Assembly (NCBI GenBank): GCA_031002005.1
Contig: CM061919.1
Span: forward strand, 229,026,739 to 229,090,738
From: Vandiemenella viatica
Taxonomy: Eukaryota > Arthropoda > Insecta > Orthoptera > Morabidae
DNA: 64,000 nucleotides
Reading direction: 5' to 3'
Position numbers and translations under genes: made by a program. Numbering within the stretch: position 1 is the first letter of the stretch; every line of letters starts with the position of its first letter. Positions 33,611 to 45,183 of this stretch are shown here, one piece after another. A model generated the notes under the pieces. It saw nothing but the letters and a program-made list of their open reading frames with translations, was not told the DNA's origin and did not search any database.

Positions 33611-34510
33611 GGCATATCTCAATACATTGAATGGAACTACGAGCTTAGAATATTAATAACCCGGTAGTGAGAGTCAATGCACTGAGGCGACGGAAGCTGA
33701 ACTGGAGAGTGTAACCTTACTGACACCCACCCATAATAATTTCGGCTAATTTATTAATTATCGGGCTTCTTTTCCAGGCGATTGTCTGTATTCACTTTCA
33801 AAAAAATCACTTTTTAATAGCAAGGTAATAGAGGACAGGAACAATTACAAAAAATAAAATAAATAAAAGGATAGATGATGAACCATACAAATTCAAACAC
33901 ATTGGATGCAAAGATTTACACTCGAAATTGGAACGCGTATTCAATCCCAAAAGTTCGTAAGAATTATAACCTCCACTTCCAACTATCACCAGTTTGTCTG
34001 AATGGAAGAATTACATATGAGCAATTAAACAAATCACCTTAAACTAATTAGTTTTCTTCTTATCAAAACTCGGAGTAAGAGTGAGTTCTTTGACAGATAT
34101 ATACACACACAGAGAGACAGAGAGAGATAAATATTAACGGACTTACATCCTTACGGGTAGGCTTCCTGTGCAGGCACTCACAGCAATCGATCACCCTGAA
34201 CAAACGGAGGACCCTACTGTATTCGGTTGGCCTTAAATACTCTTTGGGTAACGGTAATTGGATTGTCTGATGTCTTTCCAACATTGTTGTTTCTAACCCG
34301 GCCTTCCAGAATTTCTTTCTGTTTTCTATACACTCTACGTTATAGGCGAAACCAAAAAATACTCCTCTAAGGAGGTGACTTTTGGTGTTGCTGGGGTGGT
34401 ACCTTGGCGCGCTGCTCTGCGCGACAAACTCAGGGCAGGACCGGGGTGAATGACCTATAACCGTGGCCTTTCTGACACAATGGCTGCCACAGCTGCGTCC
34501 TGAAATTCCT
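33611..34510. other. No gene recognised; AC/AG simple repeat
   Basis: A short ATATACACACACAGAGAGAC run lies at about 34098-34128. A 158-residue minus frame (34063-34539) spans it but shows no domain. At its right end ACTGACCAGCCAAAACATTA (about 34520-34540) resembles ends of Tc1/mariner-like elements. Confidence 0.3.
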
Positions 34511-34760
34511 AACTCAAATACACTGACCAGCCAAAACATTAGACCATATTAGTATAGATAGATTATGAAATTCAAGAAACTCTGTTATGTCGTAATCATA
34601 AACACATATGGTGTGGAATAGACTGTAGCATAAAGAAACCGAAACACAGTGCCATCTACTGGATGGTTACCCAACCTAGATAAACAAGTTTTGTGTCAAT
34701 AAATTAACACATCACCATATGTCAGAAACTTATGAAACTATAATAATAATTTCGTGTAGT

Positions 34761-35018
34761 CGTAATGAACTGGTGACAGGGTTTCTATTGGCTGCGCATT
34801 CCTTACCTACCTAGGCTAATCTACCGGGTACAGGTGACCTACAGTTTAACGTGGAATCCGATCCGTGATACTGTCCTGGCGTACTTCACGTTACACAGCA
34901 AGCTGCGCCAGAGGTGAAGGCTGGTATTAAGTGCCTATGAAAATCCCCGCCAAGACAGGGATTCGAACCGTCGATCTCCAGTCAGACGCCTTAACCACTG
35001 AGCCACCAGACCGCTCAA
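34761..35018 (-). repeat. SINE-II copy, full length
   Basis: Minus strand: head GGTGGCTCAGTGGTTAAGGC with B box GGTTCGAATCCC, body CTTCACCTCTGGCGCAGCTT, CCAGGACAGTATCACGGATC, and end ACCCTGTCACCAGTTCATTA. The head is well preserved and fits a tRNA-derived RNA polymerase III promoter. It is the reference copy for the SINE-II fragments elsewhere in this window. Confidence 0.75.
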
Positions 35019-35084
35019 ACTTACGGAACTTACAAATAATTATAAACCATTGTCTTACGACAATATTTAATAATATTTAATTCA

Positions 35085-35245
35085 CAATAATAAACATTAA
35101 GGTCAATAATCGAGATAAAAACTATCCTATCTTTTAAGGTGCACCAAATTACACACAGTAAGCCAAACTTAATCAAAATCGCTTAAGTAGTTTCGGAGTC
35201 TATCTCAGACAAACTTCGTGACGCGAGATTTTTATATATATTAGA
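35085..35245 (-). mobile_element. Helitron-3, 5'-end fragment
   Basis: On the minus strand it begins TCTAATATATATAAAAATC then GTCACGAAGTTTGTCTGAG and ACTCCGAAACTACTTAAGCG, a start typical of insect non-autonomous Helitrons, with A just outside. No CTAG terminus was found, so the 3' part is missing or unrecognised. Confidence 0.5.
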
Positions 35246-36486
35246 TAGTTACTAGGAAATGTTCGTAAGAGGGCGAATAAGAAATATCAATGGCGAGTGA
35301 ACGTATATCTATCTATGTGCAGTATTCTTTGGTTGTGACAAGAAGCCAGGAAACATATGTTGGACATTGTTGTGTGGGAACGCATCAAATGGCGAGAAAC
35401 CTGAAAAATTATCTTTATACGAACCGTGATATATATTGTTATACGTGCTCTTGTAAATTATTATGTTGCAATAAATGAAAAGTCATAGCATCAACTAAAG
35501 AATTTATTAGTAAATTCAGTGAACTGCGCGAAGTGTAAATCTGTATCAAGCCTTCTTTTCTTTCAATAGAGTCCGATACTTGTTTCTCCACCGTAGTATC
35601 CTATGTACTAATCAAGGCGATATTCTACCCAGCACAAAATTTAATTCAAATCCGGTGAAGAAATAAATGGGAAATTAGAGTTACGAAATATGTACGCGTA
35701 AATGAGTCAAGCCAATACATAGAGCAAATCGAACATCCGTTACATGAGAAGTCAATGTCAACAACAATATTGTCCAAGTGAAATTGTGCTTGCAGTATTT
35801 GTACATACTATAAAATTACCTATGTTTGCAATAATAGTACATATTCTAAAATTATTATTAATGTGTCTGAGCTGAATTTTTAAACGTTTAATTGCATTTT
35901 ATTAATATAGTTTTTTACGTCATTCATCTTTTGTGTTATTTGCGAATTGAGTTGGAATTATTTTTGATCACATAAAATATTAATTTCTCCTTTTCTACAA
36001 AAAATATTAAATCCTTATTTTGATATATAGTCGATTTCTTTCTTCTTATTTTCACATTCCAGATTAATATAGTTTTTGATTTCGTTTTTCTTTTCTTAAT
36101 TTGCTCATACTTTTGGATTGCCGTTCGATTCGCAAAAGAACTATTCGTTTTACGGGATTAAAAGTTCCTAATGTCAAATTGAAGAAAAGGCTGTGCCAAG
36201 GGAATAAAGAGTAAGTAATCTCCACAGTAACTGTGTTGCAGGATAATTATTTGCTCACCTTATACCAACAGTATGTTCATCTGAACATATATTAAACAGC
36301 GAATATCCTTCGGATAGTCCAAATTTTGTTTTCCTCTACCACTATCGTGAATTACCAATTTGACAATACTGTAGTTTTCGAAATGTCGTCAGTTGATCCA
36401 TTTACTCTTCAGAAGAATTTTACATTCAAATCAGTTTTTATCTATCCATAGTAGAGGTTTTATTGCTTATGGCTTTACGACTTGTT
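35246..36486. other. AT-rich spacer, no gene
   Basis: Only small frames and T/A runs. Confidence 0.3.
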
Positions 36487-36679
36487 ACGGTGGTTCGAAT
36501 CCCCGTCCGTGCATCCAGAGTTGGGTTTTCCATGGGTTTCCCCAAATCACTCCAGGTGAATGCCGGGATGCTTCCTTCAAAAGGCCATGGCCGAATTCCT
36601 TCCCATTTCTTACCCCCCATCCTTTCCCGTCTCTAAAGACCTAGTTGTTATAGGAGACGTTAAGCAGTTAAAAAAAAAA
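36487..36679 (+). repeat. SINE-I copy, head truncated, A tail
   Basis: Begins at the B box (GGTTCGAATCCCCGTCCG) and continues to the TCTCTAAAGACC tail and an A run. First of three SINE-I copies in a row. Confidence 0.8.
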
Positions 36680-36682
36680 ATA

Positions 36683-36848
36683 CGCCTTGTTGAAATCGAG
36701 GCCATTAGAGGCGAGCTGGGGGAATTCGGCGATAGAGTTTTGAAGGAACCATCCCGCCATTTGCGTAGATTGATTTTGCGAAACCAGAAAAATCGAAATA
36801 TGGATGGTCAGAAGACCAAGTGAGCTCACGTTCTCCCAAATGTGAGGC
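36683..36848 (-). repeat. SINE-I copy, opposite orientation, diverged
   Basis: AAATCGAGGCCATTAGAGGC and GGAACCATCCCGCCATTTGC match the SINE-I tail and body on the minus strand. It lies directly against the A tail of the preceding copy. Confidence 0.6.
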
Positions 36849-36910
36849 CGAACCTTGCGATTCACCATTTGAAGGGTGGAAACTGTCTATTTCCAGATAA
36901 ATGTTTCTTA

Positions 36911-37111
36911 GGCGTTTATGACTCATCGACATCGATGTCATTAGAGGCGAGAAAGGACTGGGGGCAAGGAATGGAAAGGAATTTGGCAATGAGTTTTTTA
37001 AAAGAACCATCCCGTCATTCGGCTGGAGTGACTCCGATAAACCATGGCCAGAAGGGGATTTAAACCCCCGTCCTCACGATTGCGAGTCCCTAGCGTTGCC
37101 GTTCACTTATC
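36911..37111 (-). repeat. SINE-I copy
   Basis: ATCGACATCGATGTCATTAG, GGAACCATCCCGTCATTCGG and a B-box side GGATTTAAACCCCCGTCC show SINE-I on the minus strand. Confidence 0.7.
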
Positions 37112-37852
37112 AGGTTCAGTTTAAGATATCAAGCCGTTTACGTGCCTCGAACCCAAATCAATGTTTCGAAGGTCGGCAAGCAAACAACGCCTGCGAATCG
37201 AGTTTCGATCGAAATGTTTTTGTCGTCACGACACTCGTTCCTCTTGTGTTAACACAGTGTCTGAGCACGGGCTTGGGTGAGGGGCCTTTCACCCAACGCT
37301 CACTCGTTCTTTACGACTCTCACTTTCTCATACGAACCAGAAAGCAACATGAGTGAGATATTACGTCTTCGAGTGCCTAATTACTGGTAACGTATCATGT
37401 TCGGTACAGTGACACACAGCACAGCCCGTAAATCCGTTACAAGATCAGGCCAGAGGGTATCTGATTCTCTGAGTACAACATTTTGCGACCAGACAAAGGA
37501 TAAGTTAGGTTTTTCATTTTCTTTTTTAAAAATCGTGCATCATAAAATGCAAAAGAGACAGGCTGTCATATTTTTCCTGCCTATTGAAATGAATAAATGT
37601 GTAGTTTTATTGCTGAGTGGCAAGTATCGACAAGAATCGCAGTAGGCATTCTGCTCACGCCTGGAAAGATGAATGGCTGTCTGGAGAGATGCGGGGATCA
37701 CCCCCATTACATTCTGAAGCTAGAGTGGAAGTATTCGTGCCGTTGGCACCAGTGTCGTGCAAACTGCCGTCTACCCACGCTCGAACTCGCTCGGTAATTC
37801 CAATGACGGGTCCTGTGAACTCGGGTGAACTTGACCTCTGGAGCTTCCCTAG
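37112..37852. other. GC-balanced unassigned segment before minisatellite
   Basis: Several 60-100-residue plus frames without domains. The part at 37640-37850 is GC-richer and leads into the minisatellite. Confidence 0.3.
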
Positions 37853-38500
37853 GCTCGGTGGTCAAACGAAGGTTCGGCGGACATACGAATGCTTGGCGTG
37901 CAATTGAAGGCTCGGTGGTCAAACGAAGTCTTGGTGGAAAAACGAAGCTCGGCGGACACACGAAAGCTGGGCGGACAAACGAAGTCTCGGTGGTCAAACG
38001 AAGGCTCGGCGGTCAAACGAAGGCTCGGTGGACAAACGAAGGCTCGGTGGACAAACGAAGCTCGGCGGACAAACGAAGTCTAGGTGGTCAAACGAAGGCT
38101 CGGCGGTCAAACGAAGGCTCGGTGGACAAACGAAGGCTCGGTGGACAAACGAAGCTCGGCGGACACACGAAAACTCGGTGGACAAACAAAGTCTCGGTGG
38201 TCAAACGAAGGCTCGGCGGTCAAACGAAGGCTCGGTGGACAAACGAAGGCTTGGTGGAAAAACAAAGCTCGGCGGAAACACGAAAGCTCGGCAGACAAAC
38301 GAAGTCTCGGTGGTCAAACGAAGGCTCGGCGGTCAAACGAAGGCTTGGTGGACAAATGAAGGCTCAGTGGACAAACGAAGCTCGGCGGACACACGAAAAC
38401 TCGGTGGACAAACGAAGGCTCGGCGGACATACGAAGGCTTGGCAGACAGACAAAAGCTCGGTGGACATACGAAGGCTTGGCGTACAAATGAAGATTCGGC
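37853..38500 (+). repeat. 19-bp minisatellite, ~34 units, higher-order structure
   Basis: The unit is CTCGGTGGACAAACGAAGG (19 bp, sometimes 18). It varies mainly at GGTGG/GGCGG and TCAAA/ACAAA/ACACA. In the middle, the same series of six variants (GGTGGTC, GGCGGTC, GGTGGAC, GGTGGAC, GGCGGAC, then one ending in T) repeats about four times, a higher-order period near 113 bp. Because the unit has no stop codon, long frames (up to 231 residues) appear on the plus strand and in some minus frames; these are not credible genes. There are no spacers, so it is not a CRISPR array. Confidence 0.9.
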
Positions 38501-38841
38501 AATGCAGAAATAGCGCATAGTGTCTTTCCCGCCCGTGCCGCCCAACAAGAATGGTACATCATAGAAAACTGGACAAGATTGTACAGCAGAGGCATTCTCG
38601 AATCTACACTATATCAGTGACTACGACCAACATTTTGTGTAAGATCTATCAATTGAATCGTCGTAGACATGAAGTGTAACGTGTGTATGCGTGATAAACA
38701 TATGTAGCGGAAGTATTACAAACCATGATATCAGAACACAGTGCAACGAAAACCACATCATAGGTAAGTTATTTATAGTTACTGACATACATAAAGTTTA
38801 CCCTGTATCCACATTTAGTGCATTATGATTTATACGGAAGC
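38501..38841. other. Unassigned spacer
   Basis: Unique AT-rich sequence after the minisatellite; no gene. Confidence 0.3.
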
Positions 38842-38863
38842 TGATGGATGGCTGTTATCTACC

Positions 38864-39060
38864 ACCGAGTGTGGTGGGTGACCGGTAATGCTCTGGTCTC
38901 GCATTCGGAAGGACGGGGGTTCGATCCCTGTGCGGCTATCCAGATTTAGGTTTCCATGGTTTCCTGAAATCTCTACAGGTGAATTCCTTCCCGTTCCTTG
39001 TCCCTAATCCTTTCCTCTAATGATATCGACGTCGATGAAGCCTAAAGCCATAAGCATAAG
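38864..39060 (+). repeat. SINE-I copy
   Basis: Starts CCGAGTGTGGTGGGTGACCG and has B box GGTTCGATCCC. An internal part of the body (the GGGATGCTTCCTTC block) is deleted. It ends at ATCGACGTCGATGAAG. Confidence 0.8.
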
Positions 39061-39524
39061 CTGAAAGGAAACCAAGACACGCCTTCCTAAATGACAGGAA
39101 ATCAGCACTCTTATCATCACCACAGTCTAATTTGGTTATGGTCAGAGAAAATAATATGTTTGGTTTGGTGTCGAGGAGCTCATCTCTGCTAAATACTCGT
39201 ATAAGGTTAATATCCATGGCTACAGAAAGAGGTTTAAAAGTAACTTGTTATGCATATTTGGAGCAATTTTTATATTCGTGGATCTTGGAAAACAGCTATC
39301 AATTTCCACAAGAGGAACACATTTGGCACAATTAGTGGTTAAAGCGTTTTGGTATAGGGTTTTTGAATAACCCGTGTGGTGTGCTTTAAGGTCGCCTATC
39401 CTCAACTTGAATCAATACATCTCGTTCTTATCCTTATTGCTGTGCATAAAAAAAAGCTAAGCTTGGTATTCAGCCCTAAGGCTGTTTGGACCCACGTGAA
39501 GAAGGTACACGTAAACTGGTATTT
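39061..39524. other. No gene recognised
   Basis: Small overlapping frames only. Confidence 0.3.
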
Positions 39525-39670
39525 GAGGTATAGTGACCAGTTACTTTCCTCTTCACATAACCTAACCCGGTAATCCTACCAGCTAATGGGAACCTGTACT
39601 TTCACGTGAATTCCGAATCACTGACGTCTTCTCGCGTAATATACATTACACAGCAATCTATGCGCCATCG
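39525..39670 (-). repeat. SINE-II fragment
   Basis: GACCAGTTACTTTCCTC, CCTAACCCGGTAATCCTACC and CGTGAATTCCGAATCACTGA correspond to the 3' two thirds of SINE-II. The head is missing. Confidence 0.5.
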
Positions 39671-40085
39671 ATTTTTCAACCATTAACTTAAGATCGATTT
39701 TAGTGTTTGTGTGATAAAAGTTTCATGAGGGACGTAATTGTTTGTGTGACAACATTTTTGATTGTTTTGTTCTATTGCGGCAGATCAATTTGTCAACTGC
39801 TGATGGTTACTTTTAAGACACCGATGCGAATCTGTTGTGCCTTGACAAATGTTGACGGCCCGGTGGTATTCAAATGCTTTATCTTTTGTAGGTAGCAGAA
39901 TGTCTTATCTGAATTCTTTCTTAATTTGTAATCTGTTTGACGTCACCGTGCTGACTTTTTAATCAGTTTCTGATGAGGACGATATATAAAGCGCTTTAAT
40001 TGGAGAAGAGCGATTGAGCAGCCCTACTCAAGTGGCTAGGAATGAGCTACTGTACAAGTTGAGTTCCATTCTCGCTAGAGGACAC
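39671..40085. other. No gene recognised
   Basis: Unique sequence without repeat match. Confidence 0.3.
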
Positions 40086-40900
40086 GGTTTTCCTTTACTG
40101 AGGTGACTTATTCCTTACTGTCACATCGTTTAATCCGCAGTGAAACATAGAGCTTCCGTGAAGAGGCAGCACTGCACACAGCTGTCTCCCTGTCTTGTTC
40201 ATAGCTGCCAGTTTCCAGTCTATAGATCTCCTCCATGTCATCGGAGGTCTGCCTCGCTTCCTCCGGCCTAAGGGTTCCATTCCAAATGCTGTTTTGCAAG
40301 CGATCCTTCACCTTTTCTCAGTGTATGACAAATCCTTTTTATCTACTAGACTTGTCCCTCTATTAGTAAATGATCCGTATTGGCTATCATATTTGCCAAG
40401 TGAACTCCTAGTATCTTCCACAAGTGCTTATCAAAGAAGATCTGGAGTTTGTCACTCACTACTTTGGTCACTTTCCACGATTTTCACGAGTACCGGAGCA
40501 CTGAAAACACATGCGGAGTTAGTGCATTACGAAGTCTGAGCTGTACGAAGGTGTCCTTTATTTTGTTTATACGGCTGTGAGCATCTCGTGCGAGACAGCT
40601 GCCGAGATAGCAGAATCAATCTACGTCTTCAGTGTCTTCCACACGCAGCGAAAATTTCTTTCAAAATCTTGAGTTGATTCACATTTCTTTGATCTTCTTT
40701 TCGGAAACTTTTAATCAAGCATATTTGGCTTCCTCTTATCATCAATTCCAGTTTCGCTGCCATGTCTTGGAATCATAGACATAGATCATCTGCGTAATCG
40801 AGATCTTCGAGGTAAAAGTGGTTCCCCTATTTTAGCGCTGTAGTTCGGCTCGCCTTGGCGACAGAGTTTTATCCAACGCCTCCGTATTTATTCTAATAGT
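40086..40900 (-). pseudogene. LINE reverse transcriptase relic (LINE-C)
   Basis: On the minus strand the catalytic centre is readable as LEDLDYADDLC (YADD at 40785-40796). Downstream, through several stops and frameshifts, comes a C-terminal tail with RRKRGRPPMTWRRSIDW and AAMNKTGRQL, a pattern common at the ends of one group of animal LINE proteins. The start of the domain and the 3' untranslated end were not identified. It is not functional. Confidence 0.65.
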
Positions 40901-40929
40901 AGATCGGATGTCTGCGAATCGTAATAAAT

Positions 40930-41110
40930 GTGTTTTTAGTTTTTGTAATGTATGGTTTATGAGGCAGAGATTAAGGACTGAGTCAGCATTCGCCTGCATA
41001 ATAACGACAAATTGCCTAGAAACCGGAATGATGGCAGTGGTACGCCGCGCCTGGGATTTGAACCTGGGCTCAATACACCTCCCATATTCACTGATTTAAC
41101 GCGTGCATCC
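40930..41110 (-). repeat. Possible SINE, tRNA-like head
   Basis: On the minus strand GGTTCAAATCCCAGGCGCGG is a good B box, with a plausible box A before it (GTTAAATCAGTGAATATGGG). The body has no second copy in the window. Confidence 0.35.
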
Positions 41111-41239
41111 ACATTGAAGGTTTTTCCTTCGTCCATTTAACAATCTTATCCCACACGCCGCAGGTGATTCTGATCCCAGTAACTGAATTCGAATCCTAAG
41201 TGGTGCGTTTTTCCGTTAAATCTGTTCCATCAAATGTCT

Positions 41240-41258
41240 GGGGGGGGGGGGGGGGGGG
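41240..41258 (+). repeat. Poly-G run (19)
   Basis: Uninterrupted G tract followed by AGGGAAG. Such runs are prone to sequencing error in length. Confidence 0.8.
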
Positions 41259-42734
41259 AGGGAAGTAAAACAAAACGCAATTAGAGGCACAAAAATCCAA
41301 AATAATCAGTATCAGATCGGCTAACGGACATTTACGAAATTTTGTGTCAATATATTCTTGTAGACATATTACTACAATGGTCCGCGGGAAACTTTTCAGC
41401 GAAAAATAATTCCACGTTCAGACATCTAAGCGTGGACACGAGAAGAGATGAGCAACACATGTTTTAGAAGTTTGACCCTTGTTGGAGAGGTAGTTTTATC
41501 TTCAGGTTTTCACAATTAGTTGGCAGGGCACAGAAGGAGATGGCGCTGGTTCTGCTATGTTCGATTTTCAGCTAATTACGTTTAGTCTCTAACTGAGTAC
41601 TCAACCGTGATTGGCGCGCTACCTTCCGGTAGAATATTTTAATTAAGGCTTTCTCTTCGCCAGTCTTCCGTTGGCGTCCTACAAATGTGTAACATTGATT
41701 ATAGAACTTAAGAACTGCGAGTACATAATGCACTTCGTATTATATTGCTTCAACACTCACATTCTGAGAACTTTTGTGTTTGGGAATAGTTTAAATATTA
41801 CATAAGAACTTCGAGTAAAACGTTGATTTACAAAGATAATGACTTACAAACAATACGATGGTAGAAATGAGTCTTGTCTCAGTTGGAGTGTCCTATGTAT
41901 AACCAAATGTTGGCCGCTTTTTGTTTAATAAGGTCATATTGAAGTAAACAATAAATAATGAATGAAAAGTTATTAGTGACAACAATGCGTCAAGCAAATT
42001 TTTACCTGGCCACGAACAACTCTGCTGAATCGAAGCTGATATCAATTGTAAAACTATTGAATGTGACGCTACGGGTTTTGTCTTATCCTAATTACTTTTT
42101 GCTTTCTGACATTTTGAATGGTAGTTTTATGCATGCATCAGTAGTTGAAAATTAAGATAAACTGTTTCACTTAGCTATAACTTTACTCTGCTCTTTATTC
42201 AAACACTAGTACATTCTACATTCCAAAGACTACGGCGAAAACAGTGTTTTTAAATTCGGAAAAGGATTTGAAATGTCCCTCTTCATTTTCAACGTCTTAT
42301 TGATTTAAAGTAAAAATAAATTTTCGGAATTGAGATTAAGTAAAAGTCTAATAAATGTCGTTAGAGACATATTTCAAAGTATGTTCGGTTTACTAATAAA
42401 CAAGTTTGGTGTTATTACATATAATTTCATTAATTTTTTAAAAAAATATCAATATCTTATTTTTTAAAGTGCACTGTCAGTATTTGAATACGCATTTACC
42501 GTTGTATGTAGTTTTATGCTGTAGGGCTCTGAAGTTGGTGCGTTTGTTGTCCTCGTAGACTGTTATTGTAGAGAGCAGTCAAAGCAACCCTGGTACCTTG
42601 CGAAATCACTTTTGTTGGTCCGTTGGTGATTTATTCATTACCATGATACAAAATCTGTATGCAGAGTCTATCTGCCTAGTCAATACATAGCTAACTCTCT
42701 GGCAGAATTTCTCTTATTATTATTATGAATTCAA
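41259..42734. other. AT-rich spacer, no gene
   Basis: No repeat or gene recognised; small frames only. Confidence 0.3.
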
Positions 42735-43990
42735 TTAAGATGGAGCACACGCTCTGGTGGCAATTCCCTTAGTCATCTAATTACCCCGTTTTTAATTTAT
42801 TTTTTAATTATCTCACATAATTTGAATGTTAAATTCCTGCCACATCCATTTTTGCGATTTACAGATTATAATTTCAAATTCCTTCACCGTTTTAGATAAA
42901 TTATTCATCACATTACTTGGTAATTTGTTCCAATCCCTGAAAACCTTACCTGCAAAAGAAAATTTTCCCTTATGCATGAAATCGAATTCCAGCTTGTAGT
43001 CATGGTCATCTTTCGTCTTCTAGGCACTATTCCAAATTCCTCGGCCACTATCAATCCAATCCCCATCATCAACATATTCCTTGTACATTTCCAGCTCTCT
43101 CTTCATTCTCCTCCAATGAATCCCAATCCAGTTCCTTTAAGATATCAGATAAGGCTGGATCCTGTGATAATTTCCACAAACAAATATAGCTCCTCTTTCC
43201 TGCACGCCCTCCAATTCCGGTATATAATACTCAAAACGTGGGTCCCAAACTACACCACCATATTCTACAAAAGTTCTGACCAAAGTTTTGTATCCCAATT
43301 CCCTAACTTCTCGGGTACATCCTCTCATCACCATCGTTAGCAAATGTAGAATTTTGTAACCTTTTCATACCAACTACCAAATGTGCTCTAACCCCACCCT
43401 ATAATCATAAACAATCTTTAGTTTTTTATCTGTGTACCTAATAACCTGATTTTTCTTGGCATTAATATTAATTCCATGCTGACCTACCCGTTTAAATATG
43501 CTACCCAGCTGTTCACAGTCTTCTTGCGTTTTGATTACATATCATTAAGTCAGAAAAAAACTAAATTCTGTAAGGACGGAGGCTTTCCCGGCGTATGCTT
43601 GCAATGAATTCTTCACGGGTGTACCACCGGATAGTGTTTTGAAAACATGATATTTCGACAACTAGCTCCGTCGTCTTCACCAGGTGTGGAGACATCTGCA
43701 CAGGTCGGCTGACCGTCGGATACTGAGCTGACCAGTGCAGATGTCTCGACACCTGGTGAAGACGACGGAGCTAGTTGTCGAAATATCATGTTTTCAAAAC
43801 ACTATCCGGTGGTACACCCGTGAAGATTTCATTTCACCCTAAATTCTGACTGTAATCTATCGACGCAATCATTCATTGGAATAATGAACAGCAACGGTCC
43901 CAATCTACTACCCTTTTGCCCTTCCATATTTACTTCCACCTCCTATGATGATGTATTTCCTACTCTAACACTATGCGGTCAAGAAATTGT
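42735..43990 (-). mobile_element. LINE-B copy, decayed, split by fold-back insertion
   Basis: The 3' end is at left (CGTGTGCTCCATC, GGAATTGCCACCAGAG on the minus strand). At 43137-43343 the frame reads REVRELGYKTLVRTFVEYGG then VVWDPRF, as in the plus-strand copy at 13837 and the copy at 45568. After 43849 the LINE resumes (TTCTGACTGTAATCTATCGA), matching 46035 in the third copy, with the 268-bp insertion 43571-43838 and its duplicated 10 bp between. Stops and frameshifts are frequent. Confidence 0.7.
43571..43838. mobile_element. Fold-back insertion of two inverted Penelope-type ends
   Basis: A 268-bp insertion is flanked by the 10-bp duplication CTAAATTCTG (43561-43570, 43839-43848). It contains nearly identical inverted arms of about 95 bases: left CACGGGTGTACCACCGGATA to GGTGTGGAGACATCTGCAC, right the reverse complement, with a ~40-base centre. 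Each arm, read outward, holds CTGGTGAAGACGAC, GTTGTCGAAATATC and the end CGTGAAGATTTCA. The end GTGAAGATTTCA also occurs at the Penelope-like relic 58305-58810. CTGGTGA...GAAA with a pairing GACGAC/GTTGTC stem resembles the hammerhead ribozyme core, with G in place of the conserved A. The arrangement fits a Penelope-like element reduced to two opposed terminal repeats. Confidence 0.65.
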
Positions 43991-45183
43991 TGAAATCGTT
44001 TGTCTGTAAATTTGAAAACTAACACACACTTCACTTCGCATGCGATTGGACCAAAGTCTAAGAATGTGTACAATAGTTGCATAGCAGTCTATACAATGGT
44101 TTGGTAGTGCAGCGTGGAGGAATCGATTGCTGTTACGGTTGACACATTAAATGGGACAGCAACATAGGTTCGAAGGTACGCCCCCGGCAGTGTTTTCGAG
44201 GTAGTTAGTGCGGCACAAAGGAAGGGCGGAAACCAGAGGCAACGCTTAGCTCCACTAGGCCGAACCGTTATTCGCACTCTGCCAGCGACAAGTAGATGCT
44301 CTCGCAAAAAAAACGGGTCGCCGAACACTGGCAACCCACATCTGACATACCTACCATTATGTCCGTCACGCATTGACTCACAAAAGACTGTAGGGGGGGG
44401 GGCAGGTATTACTATGCATACACGGTGTATATGAATGAGGCTCGTTCCGTAAGTTTTTGTCTTGACCAGGAAAATTAAAAAGTATAACCTTATAAAAACT
44501 CGGTATACTAGGGACAAAATAAGACCAACTTTTAACCACTGTATGTAACCATACTACATAGATTGTTTTTTGAGAAGTGAGCGCTGCTTATTAATTTATA
44601 AAGTTATTTAAAGACCTTTAATAATATATTCGAGCATGTGGGGGATGTGTTAGTCGTGGCAAATTACATAGTATATAAATGTACTAAGTGTTCTGGGTAA
44701 CACTGAATGCGCCATGGTTTGTACGCAGCAGTCAGTTACACGGAGAACTAAATGTAACTTATGTCAATCAGATCATAATCCGAAAAGTCGAAAAGCTTCT
44801 TCAAGCGGATTAATGAAGCACCTTATCCAGAATTCTTTAAAATATGAAAAAAGGTAGGGAAAACTAGGTTGAAGAATCGCCCTCCTCAGGACATTTTTAT
44901 TTCAGGCATTGATTCTGAAGAATAAGCCAATTATTAAATTAACTAAAATTTATTTGGACTCACAAAAATAATATTGTCTCACCTATTTCCTGTTTTTTTT
45001 GTTTCAGTACTCAAAAGCTGACTTATTCTGTGAACACAACTGTAATTAATTTATGCCAATCTAATGGTAACTCTTTATATTCTTGTTATTATTACTGTTA
45101 CAATCAGCTTGTCTTTCCAAAAGGAGCTTTAGTGGGATGACCTAAACCATGTCCATATGTACGATATGTTACCATTACTGTAC
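43991..45183. other. No gene recognised; one GC-richer patch
   Basis: 44140-44420 is GC-richer, with a 142-residue minus frame (44089-44517) that shows no domain. A G run lies at about 44393. The rest is AT-rich. Confidence 0.3.

Noticed and set aside
34520..34545. Tc1/mariner terminal repeat (ACTGACCAGCCAAAACATTA)
   Set aside because: The matching opposite end and a TA duplication could not be found, so only noted.
37853..38500. CRISPR-like array
   Set aside because: Units are contiguous 18-19-mers without unique spacers and no cas genes exist; the sequence context is that of an animal genome.
37825..38520. 231-residue plus-strand frame as a repetitive protein gene
   Set aside because: It is a consequence of a stop-free 19-bp tandem unit; other frames and parts of the minus strand are open as well, and there is no signal for translation.
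43571..43838. Simple palindrome or assembly artefact at an inverted duplication
   Set aside because: Arms are not fully identical, the centre is unique, and a 10-bp target duplication flanks the unit, which fits a real insertion better than an assembly error, though long-read confirmation is possible.
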